64,000 nucleotides of DNA, taken from Gammaproteobacteria bacterium (GTDB lineage Bacteria; Pseudomonadota; Gammaproteobacteria; Acidiferrobacterales; SZUA-150). The notes beneath the pieces were generated by a model. It made no database searches. It worked only from the letters and a program-made list of their open reading frames with translations, and had not been told where the DNA came from. Numbering within the stretch: the stretch's first letter is position 1; each line of letters opens with the position of its first letter. This document shows, piece after piece, positions 9,801 through 18,981 of this stretch. The translations under genes were made by a program, and so were the position numbers. The stretch covers positions 62,001-126,000 of the forward strand of contig JAOUOD010000001.1 of NCBI GenBank assembly GCA_029880545.1, read 5' to 3'.

Positions 9801-10418
9801 ATGATCAGCGCGCAAGAGGCTCTCGAGCGATTGAAAGATGGCAACAAACGTTTTGTTTCCGGAGTGCGCAGCATTGATACGCTGGTCAAGCAAATGCAAA
9901 GAGAAAAGCTGGCCGAACGACAGGCACCATTTGCCATTATCCTCGGATGTTCCGATTCCCGGGTACCAGCGGAGATTGTCTTCGATCAGAGCCTTGGAGA
10001 TTTGTTTGTCATCCGGGTCGCCGGTAACATCGTCGCGCCATCACAGATTGGCAGCGTTGAATTCGCAGCACAAATGTTCAAGACGCCGCTGGTTGTTGTT
10101 CTTGGTCATTCCATGTGTGGTGCAGTGAAGGCCACCCTCGATGATATGGAGAGCCCGAAGGATGATCACTCATCCAACGTGCTGACGATTGTTAATCGTA
10201 TCCGGCCGACACTGGAACCACTACTGCTGACAGACTTGCGATACAAGCCCGACGAGTTACTGGAAGCTTCGATCCGGGCAAACATTCTTGCCGCCACCAA
10301 CCACCTCAGGCACGGTTCACAAATGCTTGAAGAGCTGGTGCAGCAGAACAGGTTGACCATTATCGGTGCCGAGTATTCGCTCAGAACCGGGGAAGTGGAA
10401 TTCTTTGATGATGTCTAG
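9801..10418 (+). CDS. Beta-class carbonic anhydrase
   Basis: This cytosolic zinc enzyme interconverts CO2 and bicarbonate. In the 205-residue form starting at ATG 9801 the zinc ligands are Cys50, His103 and Cys106, and the Asp52-Arg54 dyad is present (CSDSR, then GHSMCGA). An open frame extends 23 codons upstream but without family-like sequence, so 9801 was chosen. It stands alone, divergent from moxR and convergent with the DUF302 gene. Confidence 0.93.
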   Translation: MISAQEALERLKDGNKRFVSGVRSIDTLVKQMQREKLAERQAPFAIILGCSDSRVPAEIVFDQSLGDLFVIRVAGNIVAPSQIGSVEFAAQMFKTPLVVVLGHSMCGAVKATLDDMESPKDDHSSNVLTIVNRIRPTLEPLLLTDLRYKPDELLEASIRANILAATNHLRHGSQMLEELVQQNRLTIIGAEYSLRTGEVEFFDDV

Positions 10419-10438
10419 TTTTCGCGCCGGTTAATTGC

Positions 10439-10927
10439 CTAGTTTTCGGTGCGCTGGCGAGTGGCTTCCAGGATTTCTACAATGTCCTGATTCCATGTAT
10501 CGAATACCCTTGCGAGGTTCTCATCAGGATAAAGCTGCTTCATGTTTTCCATGTTATTGGTCAACACTATGGTATCGTCAGCCTCCGCATAAATAACTAT
10601 TTTTAATGGCAGGTAGGGCGCCAGTTGCGGGTACTTGTTCAGCAGTGAGCGAATTTCCGGACCCTTGCCAAAAAACACAAGGCGGTACCGATCGGTTTCA
10701 TGACCGGTTTTGGTCAAGCCAATGTCCACGCGTTGAACCCGCGAGATCGCGTAACCCTGTTCGGTGATGGATGTCTGCAACGCCACCATGGTGTCAGGGA
10801 AGTTGGCATCCATGCGCCGCATGATCAGCGGGTCTGCGAATACGCCGGATGAAAACAAGGCGAGCACGCCAACCAGTAACTGCCAGGTCCTTATCGCTTG
10901 TTTCTGATGAGATTTATGAGTCATCAC
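10439..10927 (-). CDS. DUF302-like exported protein
   Basis: This 162-residue protein has an N-terminal signal-like hydrophobic stretch (about 13-31, ending SSGVFADP) and then a DUF302-like fold with the segment YPQLAPYLPLKIVIY. The cysteines usually seen in this family are absent here. Its start overlaps the stop of the upstream cytochrome gene (ATGA at 10924-10927), so the two are translationally coupled and likely act together in the periplasm. The function of DUF302 is not established. Confidence 0.75.
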   Translation of the reverse strand: MMTHKSHQKQAIRTWQLLVGVLALFSSGVFADPLIMRRMDANFPDTMVALQTSITEQGYAISRVQRVDIGLTKTGHETDRYRLVFFGKGPEIRSLLNKYPQLAPYLPLKIVIYAEADDTIVLTNNMENMKQLYPDENLARVFDTWNQDIVEILEATRQRTEN

Positions 10928-11970
10928 ATCGTTGCCTCATCAAGTACGCTGACGTAAATATCGTACATTTGGCCACACAACTTTTGTAATTCATCGTTAT
11001 TGAAGTAGATTGACAATCGCTTGGGATTCATTGCGTATAGCCGCACCTTGTCCTCTTCCTGCATGATTGTGATGCGGCAGGGTAGAAACAGCCCCACGCG
11101 TGAGTCAACCTTCATCGCCTCGTAAAGAAAATTGAATCCACAGGAATATACAATTTTTTGCTTATTGTTAACCTGTTTTGGCGAAAACAACCGGTCTTCT
11201 ATATTCTGAACGCGTATCAGCACCATGTTTGCCGATGCCACCGCATTTTTAACGTTTTCTACCGTTGTTTCAAAAGAGCTTCCCGATTCCCGAACGATGT
11301 AGGCAGGTTCATTGCCAAGGTCTTCTGTCGGCGAAACCGGTTTCAGTTGTCGAATAAAGCTGACAAGGTTATTGAAGTCAGACGATTTGAGTTCCCTGTT
11401 GTGCCGAAACGCCGGCATGGGGGTGCCCTCACGACCATAGCGGATAGTATGTTTTATCAACTCATCGCTGGCTGAGCCCAGGAAACCGCCGTTGTTGAGC
11501 GCAGGTGCAATGATTGGCAGCTCCCGTGGCCGGGAATAAGTTACGCCAGTGCCATGTCCACCCTCACCATTGGCGCCGTGACAACCGGCGCAATACTTTG
11601 CGAACAGTGCGGAGCCTTTTTCGGGATCTCCCTTGATTGGCTTTTGACTGTAGTGGGGTGCCTTGACCCCGGTCCAGCTGCGCATATAGGCGACTATGGC
11701 GTGATTTTGGTCTTGGCTAAGATGGCTGAACGATGGCATCACCCGACCTTGGCGACCCAGTCGTATGGTATTGCCCAGGTATTGATCATCCACCTGATTG
11801 ATAAACCCAGGCAAACCGATGGGTACACCGGTCCCGCCTTTCCCCTCAAAGCCGTGGCAGCCGCTGCAGTTTTCTGTGTACAGGGTTTTCCCCCAGTTAA
11901 TATCCGGGTCTTCCGCGTGCGCCAATGGCGCCGCGAACAGCAACAATGACATTGTCCAGATCTTGATCAT
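10924..11970 (-). CDS. Dihaem cytochrome c fused to a DUF302 domain
   Basis: This 348-residue exported protein has a signal peptide (about 1-19, cut near AHA-E), two class I cytochrome c domains with haem sites CSGCH (35-39) and CAGCH (127-131), candidate Met ligands at 79 and near 186, and a C-terminal DUF302 domain (about 235-345) with the conserved CGFNFLYEA and LPCRITI cysteine segments. It would carry electrons in the periplasm, presumably coupled to whatever DUF302 does. The next gene is a second DUF302 protein overlapping by four bases. The fusion is visible directly; the substrate or redox partner is unknown. Confidence 0.88.
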   Translation of the reverse strand: MIKIWTMSLLLFAAPLAHAEDPDINWGKTLYTENCSGCHGFEGKGGTGVPIGLPGFINQVDDQYLGNTIRLGRQGRVMPSFSHLSQDQNHAIVAYMRSWTGVKAPHYSQKPIKGDPEKGSALFAKYCAGCHGANGEGGHGTGVTYSRPRELPIIAPALNNGGFLGSASDELIKHTIRYGREGTPMPAFRHNRELKSSDFNNLVSFIRQLKPVSPTEDLGNEPAYIVRESGSSFETTVENVKNAVASANMVLIRVQNIEDRLFSPKQVNNKQKIVYSCGFNFLYEAMKVDSRVGLFLPCRITIMQEEDKVRLYAMNPKRLSIYFNNDELQKLCGQMYDIYVSVLDEATM

Positions 11971-12049
11971 GATCGATTGGATCCTGAAAACATTATTGTA
12001 AAAGCATATCCCATTAGCATTTTCTTATATTGATTTGAGTCAATCCGGG

Positions 12050-12661
12050 TCACCCTTTTCTGAGGTGTAGCATAGCCTCACTAATGGCTTGAAAGGCAGC
12101 TTTTTCGCCACCCCGATCGGGATGCAGGGTCATTGCCAGTTGGCGGTAGGTTTTCAGAATAGTGTCATCGTCAACGGGGTCGGCCAATCCCAGTTCAGCC
12201 AAAGCGCGTTTGCGTTCGTCTCCGCCAGCCAACCGCGCCCAGAATTTGCCGAGCATGTGGTCAAGCTCCTGTTTTCCCAGGCTTCGAAGGTTGTCGAGAT
12301 TGATATAAAAACGGTACAGCGGGTCGTATTCGCTAATAGCAGGATGCCCCGGGGCATAAGCGATTAATTGGATCTTGAGGGGGCTGATCATCAAGATGGC
12401 GTGTTGTGATTCAAGGAGTTGATCGCGAAGCCGGTAAAGTTGGTGAAAAAGCAGGAAATGGGCCCGAAACAAGGTAATCGAATCGGTATCGGCGTTGAAT
12501 TGAGGTATTGCCTCGATACCGGCCAGTATTTTGAATAACTCGTGTTCGGAAATGCCACTTTTGTGCGTTTCGACAACGTGGCGCAATGTCTCGATGCTGA
12601 CTATTGAGGTTTCTGCAGCGTCAGTGTGTTGGCGGGCGGGCGGGCGGCTAACATGGGTCAT
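12050..12661 (-). CDS. DnaJ-related protein with C-terminal J domain
   Basis: This 203-residue protein has an N-terminal region typical of the DNAJ_related family (HELFKILAG, then a FHQLYRLRDQL segment) and a short C-terminal J domain with an intact HPD motif (AMTLHPDRGG). The J domain would stimulate a DnaK-type chaperone. The client is unknown. A TATACT hexamer lies about 10-16 bases before the start, so the transcript leader may be very short. A perfect CRP-type palindrome lies 160 bases upstream. Confidence 0.82.
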   Translation of the reverse strand: MTHVSRPPARQHTDAAETSIVSIETLRHVVETHKSGISEHELFKILAGIEAIPQFNADTDSITLFRAHFLLFHQLYRLRDQLLESQHAILMISPLKIQLIAYAPGHPAISEYDPLYRFYINLDNLRSLGKQELDHMLGKFWARLAGGDERKRALAELGLADPVDDDTILKTYRQLAMTLHPDRGGEKAAFQAISEAMLHLRKG

Positions 12662-12820
12662 GACACCAGTATAGCCGGGTTGCTGGGTCCCCGCCCGAAG
12701 CCGAAACCTTCAGACGGGGCCAGCGCGACGAGGGTCTCCCTGGGCCAATTGCCCTTCCATAGGCCGTTTGGAAGCAGGCCCCCGACGTGCGCAATCTAGC
12801 ACTGCCCGGAGTATTGGTGC

Positions 12821-12836
12821 TGTGAACTGGTTCACA
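12821..12836. promoter_or_regulatory. CRP/Vfr-type binding site
   Basis: The sequence TGTGAACTGGTTCACA is an exact TGTGA-N6-TCACA palindrome, the consensus for CRP/Vfr. It lies in the 194-base gap between the cmoB stop (minus strand) and the DnaJ-related gene start, centred about 167 bases upstream of the latter. That is far for classical activation unless the transcript starts earlier. Binding is inferred from sequence only. Confidence 0.5.
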
Positions 12837-12855
12837 AGAAGTTAAGCACGCAGCC

Positions 12856-13824
12856 TCAACGTTGTTCGGCAATGACAAGCGCCCGAGCGGGTCGAGGGTA
12901 GGATTCCACGGTGAGGGTTGGATTTGCCTGGTCAAGGCAGTCGGCCAAGGACTCGAAACGCATCCAGTCTGTAGACCGCTGTTCGTCGGTACTGGTGATA
13001 TTGATGTCGACAACCCTGGCGTCAGCAAATCCAAGGCGATTTAACCAGCCCAGCAGCATGTCTGGGGAAGGCAAGAACCAGACATTTCGCATTCGCGCAT
13101 AACGCTCGCCTGGTACAAGGCAATTGCGCGGGCCACCTTCGATGACGAGTGTTTCGAGGATCAATTGACCGCCTGGACGCAGGCATTGTTGCAGCTGTAG
13201 CAGGTGATCCAGTGGCGAACGGCGGTGATACAACACCCCCATGGAAAATACCGTATCAAAAGCTGCCGTGTTGGCAGGAAAATCTTCCAGGGCCAGCGGC
13301 AGCAAATCAACCGGTATATTGCCAATATATTTGTGCAGCGCTGCATACTGGTAGTTGAACAGCAACGATGGATCGATTCCGATAACACGCGCAGCGCCGG
13401 CGCCTCTGGCGCGCAAGGCGTGGTAACCGTTACCGCAGCCCACGTCCAGCACCCACCGGTTTTTGAGCGGCGCAACATGATCAACCAGGCGTTGCCACTT
13501 CCAGTCACTGTGCCATTCAGTATCAATGTGCAGACCAAACAACTCGAATGGACCCTTTCGCCACGGATGTAGCTGGCGCAAAGCCTGTTCCAGTTGTTGA
13601 TATCCAGTCAATTCAAGTTGCTGACGGCTGCCGATGCGTATGGTGTCCGTGTCCAGCTCGATGATGTCAGGCGCTATATCGGGCAGCGACACCAGTGCCT
13701 GTTGCCAGGCCTGCTCATCACCATGGCTTTTTGTGCATCGTGCTTCCAGCGCCTGGTTCAGTGCATCGAGATAGGGTGCCAGGCGTGAATTCTCCAGTGA
13801 GCGAAACAAACCGGAATAATTCAT
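12856..13824 (-). CDS. cmoB: tRNA U34 carboxymethyltransferase CmoB
   Basis: CmoB transfers the carboxymethyl group of carboxy-SAM (made by CmoA) to 5-hydroxyuridine-34, giving cmo5U in tRNAs. The 322-residue protein (E. coli 323) has the WRKGPF segment near 88-93, the cofactor motif VLDVGCGNGYH at 125-135 and FSMGVLYHRRSPL downstream. The start ATG overlaps the cmoA stop by four bases (ATGA, 13821-13824), which fixes it over an in-frame codon six residues upstream. Confidence 0.96.
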   Translation of the reverse strand: MNYSGLFRSLENSRLAPYLDALNQALEARCTKSHGDEQAWQQALVSLPDIAPDIIELDTDTIRIGSRQQLELTGYQQLEQALRQLHPWRKGPFELFGLHIDTEWHSDWKWQRLVDHVAPLKNRWVLDVGCGNGYHALRARGAGAARVIGIDPSLLFNYQYAALHKYIGNIPVDLLPLALEDFPANTAAFDTVFSMGVLYHRRSPLDHLLQLQQCLRPGGQLILETLVIEGGPRNCLVPGERYARMRNVWFLPSPDMLLGWLNRLGFADARVVDINITSTDEQRSTDWMRFESLADCLDQANPTLTVESYPRPARALVIAEQR

Positions 13825-14549
13825 CTCTTGTGCGCCGCCCACGCTACGAAGTTGTAGGCCTGGAAGAATCGATATGCTGTGTCAAAACCGGTTTCCCGCA
13901 GCCTGTGTTCGTGTTGTAACGCTGATTCAGTAACCAGGACATTTTCCAGGGCCGAACGTTTTTGGCTTATTTCCAGCTCACTGTAACCATTGGCGCGTTT
14001 GAATGCTTCGTGACTGGAAGTAAGAAATTCCTGTTCACTGGTGCTGTCAAAACTGATTTTTTCCGCAAGCAACAAGATGCCACCGGAATTCAGCCCGTTA
14101 TAGACATTGTTCAAAAGAGCGTTTCGTTCCGAAACAGGAATGAATTGCAGTGTAAGAACGAGGCAAACGACGGAAGCATTTTCAACCACAACACTTCGTA
14201 TGTCCTGGCACATGAATTCGAAATCCTTGTTCAATCCGAGTTCAGCAAGATTGGACCGGCATTGATCGATCATGGCACTGGAGTTATCTACCAGAGTAAT
14301 CCGGCATGACGGTTCTGGTATGCGGCTGGCGACTGCGGCCGCGGTTGAGCCCAGCGAGCAACCGAGGTCGTAAATTCGGCTGCCAGGCCGATAGTGGCTG
14401 CTGGCAACAATGCCTGCGAGGGAGACCATCTGCCCATACCCAGGAACTGATCGGTTGATCATGTCCGGGAACACGCTGACTACTTTTTCATCAAAGCGGA
14501 AAGCGTCGATCTGATCAATGGGCGATGCAAATATTTCGTCTCTTTTCAT
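13821..14549 (-). CDS. cmoA: Carboxy-S-adenosyl-L-methionine synthase CmoA
   Basis: CmoA converts SAM and prephenate to carboxy-SAM, the donor used by CmoB. The 242-residue protein starts MKRDEIFASP and has the family hallmarks FDEKVVSVFPDMINRSVPGY and YDLGCSLGST (SAM-fold glycine loop near 62-71). It is followed by cmoB with a four-base overlap. It is divergent from the tetR gene across a 208-base gap. Confidence 0.96.
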   Translation of the reverse strand: MKRDEIFASPIDQIDAFRFDEKVVSVFPDMINRSVPGYGQMVSLAGIVASSHYRPGSRIYDLGCSLGSTAAAVASRIPEPSCRITLVDNSSAMIDQCRSNLAELGLNKDFEFMCQDIRSVVVENASVVCLVLTLQFIPVSERNALLNNVYNGLNSGGILLLAEKISFDSTSEQEFLTSSHEAFKRANGYSELEISQKRSALENVLVTESALQHEHRLRETGFDTAYRFFQAYNFVAWAAHKR

Positions 14550-14757
14550 GATGGCCAGAATAGCGTCGGGATCAAACCTGATTGGCTAATTATGCTGCGG
14601 CGAGTCTACTCCAAAGCCGCCTGTGGGCGCAGCATTATAACGCTATACCTGACACCTGGAGATAGAAATTTGAAGGTTTTTTGCCGTGGCGCTCCAAATT
14701 CGAAATCCCTTGTCTATAATCTGTTTTAGGTGAGGTAGCTGTAAAGTCGTAGACCCC

Positions 14758-15351
14758 ATGACAACTAAAGACCAGAGCAGTGATCGGAGCACAACGACGC
14801 GAAAACATATCGTGGAAACGGCCAAAAGGTTGTTTTACGAGCTCGGATACAATCAGACCTCCTTTGCCGACATCGCGCGGGCTGCGGATATTCCCAAGGG
14901 AAATTTTTACTACCATTTCAAAACCAAGGACGACATTTTGTCCGCGGTAATCCGTTCCCGTATCGACGAAATCCGCAGTTTTCTGCAAACCATGGAGCAG
15001 GAATTCCCTGAACCGCAGAATCGATTGCAGAACTTCATTAATACCGCCTCGGATTTTTCTTCCGCCATTGCCCGGTTTGGTTGTCCTTTGGGCACGTTGA
15101 TGACCGAACTGGGCAAGAATCAGCCGACCCTGAAAGCCCAGGCCCAGGAAATGTTTGACCTGTATCGACACTGGATCAGCGAACAGTTTCGCGCTCTGGG
15201 CCACGGCGCCCGAGCAGATGGCCTGGCGATGAGACTGTTGTCGCGTACGCAGGGCATCAGTCTAATGGGTCACGTTTACGGTCAGGATGAGTTTGTTAAG
15301 ACCGAGTTGGCCGAACTCGGTCAGTGGCTCAGTAGCACCGCTTCCGGTTGA
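14758..15351 (+). CDS. TetR/AcrR family transcriptional regulator
   Basis: This 197-residue protein has an N-terminal helix-turn-helix (about 15-62; the FADIARAADIPKGNFYYHF segment is the typical TetR recognition region) and a C-terminal ligand-binding/dimer domain with the RFGCPLGTLMTELGK block. It lies between divergent cmoAB and mnmG, whose coding start is about 90 bases downstream. A TATAAT hexamer at 14715-14720 lies 37 bases before the start, but no clear -35 is visible. The regulated target cannot be told from this window; TetR proteins usually control divergent or adjacent genes. Confidence 0.85.
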   Translation: MTTKDQSSDRSTTTRKHIVETAKRLFYELGYNQTSFADIARAADIPKGNFYYHFKTKDDILSAVIRSRIDEIRSFLQTMEQEFPEPQNRLQNFINTASDFSSAIARFGCPLGTLMTELGKNQPTLKAQAQEMFDLYRHWISEQFRALGHGARADGLAMRLLSRTQGISLMGHVYGQDEFVKTELAELGQWLSSTASG

Positions 15352-15444
15352 GGCAACATTCCGGGGCTATTGCGGCTGGCGCAGCAGCAGTTGGCCGATT
15401 ACACTTTGATTTCCCGAATCTGCGCGAAACCTCTCTTCTCCAGG

Positions 15445-17316
15445 ATGCAAAACCCGATGCGTTACGATGTCATAGTCATTGGTGGCGGCCATGCCGGTAC
15501 AGAGGCTGCTGCGGCCTGCGCGCGCATGGGTTGTCGAACCCTGTTGTTGACCCACAACATCGAAACCCTGGGCCAGATGTCCTGTAACCCGGCAATAGGT
15601 GGTATCGGGAAAGGTCATTTGGTCAAGGAGGTGGACGCGCTCGGTGGCCTGATGGCGCACGCCACTGACCGCGGCGGAATTCAATTTCGGATTCTGAACG
15701 CCAGCAAGGGCCCGGCAGTACGCGCGACACGGGCCCAGGCTGATCGCGTACGCTACAAGGCGGCCATACGTTACGCGCTGGAAAACCAGGACAACCTGGA
15801 TATTTTCCAGCAGGCTGCAGATGACTTGATTGTGGAAAACGATCGTGTTGCTGGCGTAGTCACGCAGATGGGCCTGCGTTTAATGGCGCCGGCGGTCGTG
15901 TTGACTACCGGCACCTTCCTCGGGGGGCGTATTCACATAGGTCTGAGTAACTACGAAGGCGGTCGCGCAGGCGATCCCCCTTCCAATGCCCTGGCTGCGC
16001 GACTGCGGGAATTGATGCCGCGTGTTGATCGCCTGAAGACCGGCACTCCACCCCGAATTGATGGTCGCACGATTGATTTCAGCCAACTGGAGCCGCAACC
16101 GGGGGATGAGCCGACGCCGGTATTTTCGTTTCTGGGTTCGCGCACCGATCATCCTCGCCAGGTAGCCTGCCATATTACCTATACCAATGAACGTACACAT
16201 GACTTCATTCGTGAAGGCCTGGGTCGATCACCCATGTATACCGGTGTGATCGAGGGCGTGGGTCCGCGCTATTGTCCTTCCATAGAGGACAAGATTCACC
16301 GGTTTGCCGACAAGGATCGCCACCAGATTTTTGTGGAGCCGGAGGGACTAAATACCCATGAAGTCTATCCTAACGGGATCTCAACCAGCCTGCCTTTTGA
16401 TGTGCAGTGGAAATTCGTTCGCTCCATGAAAGGATTTGAAAACGCCCACATCACCCGGCCCGGTTATGCCATTGAGTATGATTATTTTGATCCGCGGGAT
16501 CTGCGGCCGACACTGGAAACCCGTGCCATGCCCGGACTGTTTTTCGCTGGCCAGATAAACGGCACGACCGGGTATGAAGAAGCCGCTGCCCAGGGATTGC
16601 TGGCCGGCCTGAACGCCGCACGACTGGTCCAGGAAAAAGAATCATGGTACCCGATGCGGAACCAGGCTTACCTTGGCGTGTTGGTGGATGACCTGATTAC
16701 CCGTGGAACCAACGAACCTTATCGTATGTTTACGTCGCGGGCAGAGTACCGGCTGATGTTGCGCGAAGACAACGCCGATCTACGATTGACTGAAACCGGT
16801 CGTGAACTTGGCCTGGTGAATGATCATCGTTGGCGCATGTTCAGCGAGAAACGCGACGCCATGGAGCGTGAGCAACAACGATTTGAAACCACGCGCCTGC
16901 ACCCGGCCCAGGTGGATCCGGCAACCAGTGAACGGGTATTTGGTGGCGAGCTGAGTCGGGATCATACCCTGATGGATTTATTGCGCCGACCCAATGTTGC
17001 CTATGAGGATCTGATCGACCTCGCCGGGTTTGAACATGTAGGTATTGATGAAGTAGCGCAACAGCTGGAAATTACCGCCAAGTATTCCGGATACATTGAT
17101 CGACAAATGGCCGAAATCGAAAAGCAGCAACGTAATGAGCAAACACGATTGCCGGATAACCTGGACTACAGCAATGTCCGGGGGTTGTCTGCGGAAGTGC
17201 AACAAAAACTCAGCGATTATCGTCCGGCGACTATCGGGCAGGCGTCGCGCATCTCGGGCGTAACCCCGGCCGCCATATCCTTGTTGCTCGTTCACCTGAA
17301 AAAGCGCGCAGGCTGA
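15445..17316 (+). CDS. mnmG: tRNA uridine 5-carboxymethylaminomethyl modification enzyme MnmG
   Basis: MnmG is the FAD-dependent partner of MnmE in U34 modification. The protein of about 623 residues has the N-terminal FAD motif [15 protein letters not shown], the [15 protein letters not shown] segment, [27 protein letters not shown] near the second FAD-contact region, and the C-terminal MnmE/tRNA-binding helical domain ending [16 protein letters not shown]. The start is ATG 15445 or ATG 15457; both give near-normal length (E. coli 629). Unlike in E. coli, rsmG does not follow directly: about 4.9 kb of other genes intervene. Confidence 0.96.
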   Translation: MQNPMRYDVIVIGGGHAGTEAAAACARMGCRTLLLTHNIETLGQMSCNPAIGGIGKGHLVKEVDALGGLMAHATDRGGIQFRILNASKGPAVRATRAQADRVRYKAAIRYALENQDNLDIFQQAADDLIVENDRVAGVVTQMGLRLMAPAVVLTTGTFLGGRIHIGLSNYEGGRAGDPPSNALAARLRELMPRVDRLKTGTPPRIDGRTIDFSQLEPQPGDEPTPVFSFLGSRTDHPRQVACHITYTNERTHDFIREGLGRSPMYTGVIEGVGPRYCPSIEDKIHRFADKDRHQIFVEPEGLNTHEVYPNGISTSLPFDVQWKFVRSMKGFENAHITRPGYAIEYDYFDPRDLRPTLETRAMPGLFFAGQINGTTGYEEAAAQGLLAGLNAARLVQEKESWYPMRNQAYLGVLVDDLITRGTNEPYRMFTSRAEYRLMLREDNADLRLTETGRELGLVNDHRWRMFSEKRDAMEREQQRFETTRLHPAQVDPATSERVFGGELSRDHTLMDLLRRPNVAYEDLIDLAGFEHVGIDEVAQQLEITAKYSGYIDRQMAEIEKQQRNEQTRLPDNLDYSNVRGLSAEVQQKLSDYRPATIGQASRISGVTPAAISLLLVHLKKRAG

Positions 17317-17334
17317 CGATCGAAAGTAATTGTT

Positions 17335-17961
17335 GTGTCAGGTTATTTTGTCGCAGGAATGATACTCGGATTGTCAGCCGGCATGACCCCAGGCCCGTTG
17401 ATGGCGTTGATGTTCTCACAGACAATTCAGTATGGAATCGGAGCGGGGGTTCGTATCGCGCTGGTGCCGTTGATTACAGCAACCCCCGTGTTGTTAGTCA
17501 GCCTGATCGTTGTTAATGGATTAAGTGAGTACTCCGCGTTGTTTGGCATGGTGACCATAAGCGGCGGTTTATATGTAGGGTGGCTGGGCTGGAAAGATTT
17601 GCGCTTTAATGGAATCGCAGTCAGTAATCGCAGAACTTCGTCCAGGCCATTATATTCGGGGATTATGGTTAACCTGTTAAGCCCCTATCCATATATGTTC
17701 TGGTTCAGCGTCGGCGCACCCATGGTTTTCAAGGCCGCGCAATCAACCCTTTCCGACGCCGCAGTTTTTATTTCCGGGTTTTTTATTTTTGTAGTAGGCG
17801 TCATGATTGTTCTGGCGTTGCTGGTTGAACGATCCCGCAGTATTCTGGAGGGCACCGCCTATATTTATACGATTCGTTTCCTCGGCGGAGTAATGTTGCT
17901 TCTGGCGGTTTTGTTGATGCGCGACGGTATTATGCTGATCAGTGCCAGAGCGGTTGCTTGA
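17335..17961 (+). CDS. LysE-family exporter
   Basis: This 208-residue protein has about six hydrophobic segments and the LysE-type N-terminal motif GLSAGMTPGPLMA. Members export amino acids or related small molecules. The start is GTG 17335, only 18 bases after mnmG, so it may be co-transcribed with it. The substrate is not predictable from the sequence. Confidence 0.8.
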   Translation: MSGYFVAGMILGLSAGMTPGPLMALMFSQTIQYGIGAGVRIALVPLITATPVLLVSLIVVNGLSEYSALFGMVTISGGLYVGWLGWKDLRFNGIAVSNRRTSSRPLYSGIMVNLLSPYPYMFWFSVGAPMVFKAAQSTLSDAAVFISGFFIFVVGVMIVLALLVERSRSILEGTAYIYTIRFLGGVMLLLAVLLMRDGIMLISARAVA

Positions 17962-18017
17962 CCGGCCCTGTGCAGTCACATTTTTCCTCCTTATTAATAT
18001 AGTTAATAGGCCATTAA

Positions 18018-18040
18018 AATGTAAAAAATTGTCTTACATT
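18018..18040. promoter_or_regulatory. Inverted repeat upstream of the PhnD-like gene
   Basis: Arms AATGTAA (18018-18024) and TTACATT (18034-18040) are perfect complements separated by 9 bases, inside an AT-rich 147-base gap and about 70 bases before the PhnD-like start. The spacing (16-bp centre-to-centre) suits a dimeric regulator. It could also be chance in AT-rich DNA. Confidence 0.3.
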
Positions 18041-18108
18041 GTCTCGGGTTAACGACCGGATACCGCGGATTTGCTAATAATTGGTCTTGTTACTGCGAGA
18101 TTTGGTTC

Positions 18109-18975
18109 ATGTTCAAAAAAATAGCATCACTTGCATTGTCATGCGTATTGCTGGTTCCAGGTTCGGGTAGCGCGGAACAGGACAATTTGCCGGTTTACAA
18201 GTTTGGCGTTACACCCTGGCAACATGGCCAGCAAGCAGATGACATCCGCGCCCGTTACAAACCCATGATGGACTGGCTCGGCAACCAGGTGGGTGCGAAA
18301 TTCATTATTATTGAGGCTCGAGATTATGACCAGGGCATAGAATACCTGGCTAACGGCGTTGTACACTTCGCGCACGTATCTCCTGTGCCTTATGTGCGAG
18401 CGAAAAACATCAATCCCAATATCAATATTCTCGTTACCGGGGTTCGCTGGAACAAAGACAGGACACAGCAGATCGATTCTTACCTGGGACATTTCGTGAC
18501 GCTTAAAAGGCGCGACGACCTGAATTCCATAACCGATCTAAAAGGGTCGCGATTCGGGTTTGTCGACAAGGATTCCTCAAGTGGATACAAGTACCCGGTT
18601 GCAGAGCTGAAGAAGAAGGGCATCGACTACACCAACTACTTCAGAAAATTCTATTTTTTGGGAAGTCACCCAAGGCTTACCGATGCTGTCGCTGCCGGCA
18701 GTATTGACGCGGGCGCAACCTGGGATTTCAATCTGAAAGAGGCAATAGCCAAGCACGGTGATATTTTCAAAATTATTCACACGACGCCACCCATCCCCAA
18801 TTTGAATATTTCGGCTCATCCGTCAATGCCAAGAGAGATGCAACTCAAGATTCGCCGCGCCTTGACCAAGATTGACAAGGAAGCACTGAAATTGATCATG
18901 GATACCGGGTACGTGGTGCGGCCGGACGAATTTTACGATGTCGTGCGCGATATGACCGGCGTTAGACGCAGGTAG
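18109..18975 (+). CDS. PhnD-like periplasmic binding protein, probable input for the adjacent kinase
   Basis: This 288-residue exported protein has a signal peptide (about 1-22, cut near GSA-EQ) and a two-lobed phosphate/phosphonate-type binding fold (PF12974-like): KFGVTPW opening, VHFAHVSPVPYVRA, LKGSRFGFVDKDSSSGYKYP and AAGSIDAGATWDF. No transporter permease or ATPase genes follow. Instead a sensor histidine kinase starts 6 bases downstream, suggesting the binding protein presents a ligand to the kinase. The ligand is unknown. Confidence 0.82.
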   Translation: MFKKIASLALSCVLLVPGSGSAEQDNLPVYKFGVTPWQHGQQADDIRARYKPMMDWLGNQVGAKFIIIEARDYDQGIEYLANGVVHFAHVSPVPYVRAKNINPNINILVTGVRWNKDRTQQIDSYLGHFVTLKRRDDLNSITDLKGSRFGFVDKDSSSGYKYPVAELKKKGIDYTNYFRKFYFLGSHPRLTDAVAAGSIDAGATWDFNLKEAIAKHGDIFKIIHTTPPIPNLNISAHPSMPREMQLKIRRALTKIDKEALKLIMDTGYVVRPDEFYDVVRDMTGVRRR

Positions 18976-18981
18976 CCCTGT

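Noticed and set aside
12662-12855. Possible small RNA in the cmoB-DnaJ-related gap
   Set aside because: It is GC-rich with short inverted repeats but has no match I recognise to 6S RNA, tRNA or other known RNAs; only the CRP-type site was kept.
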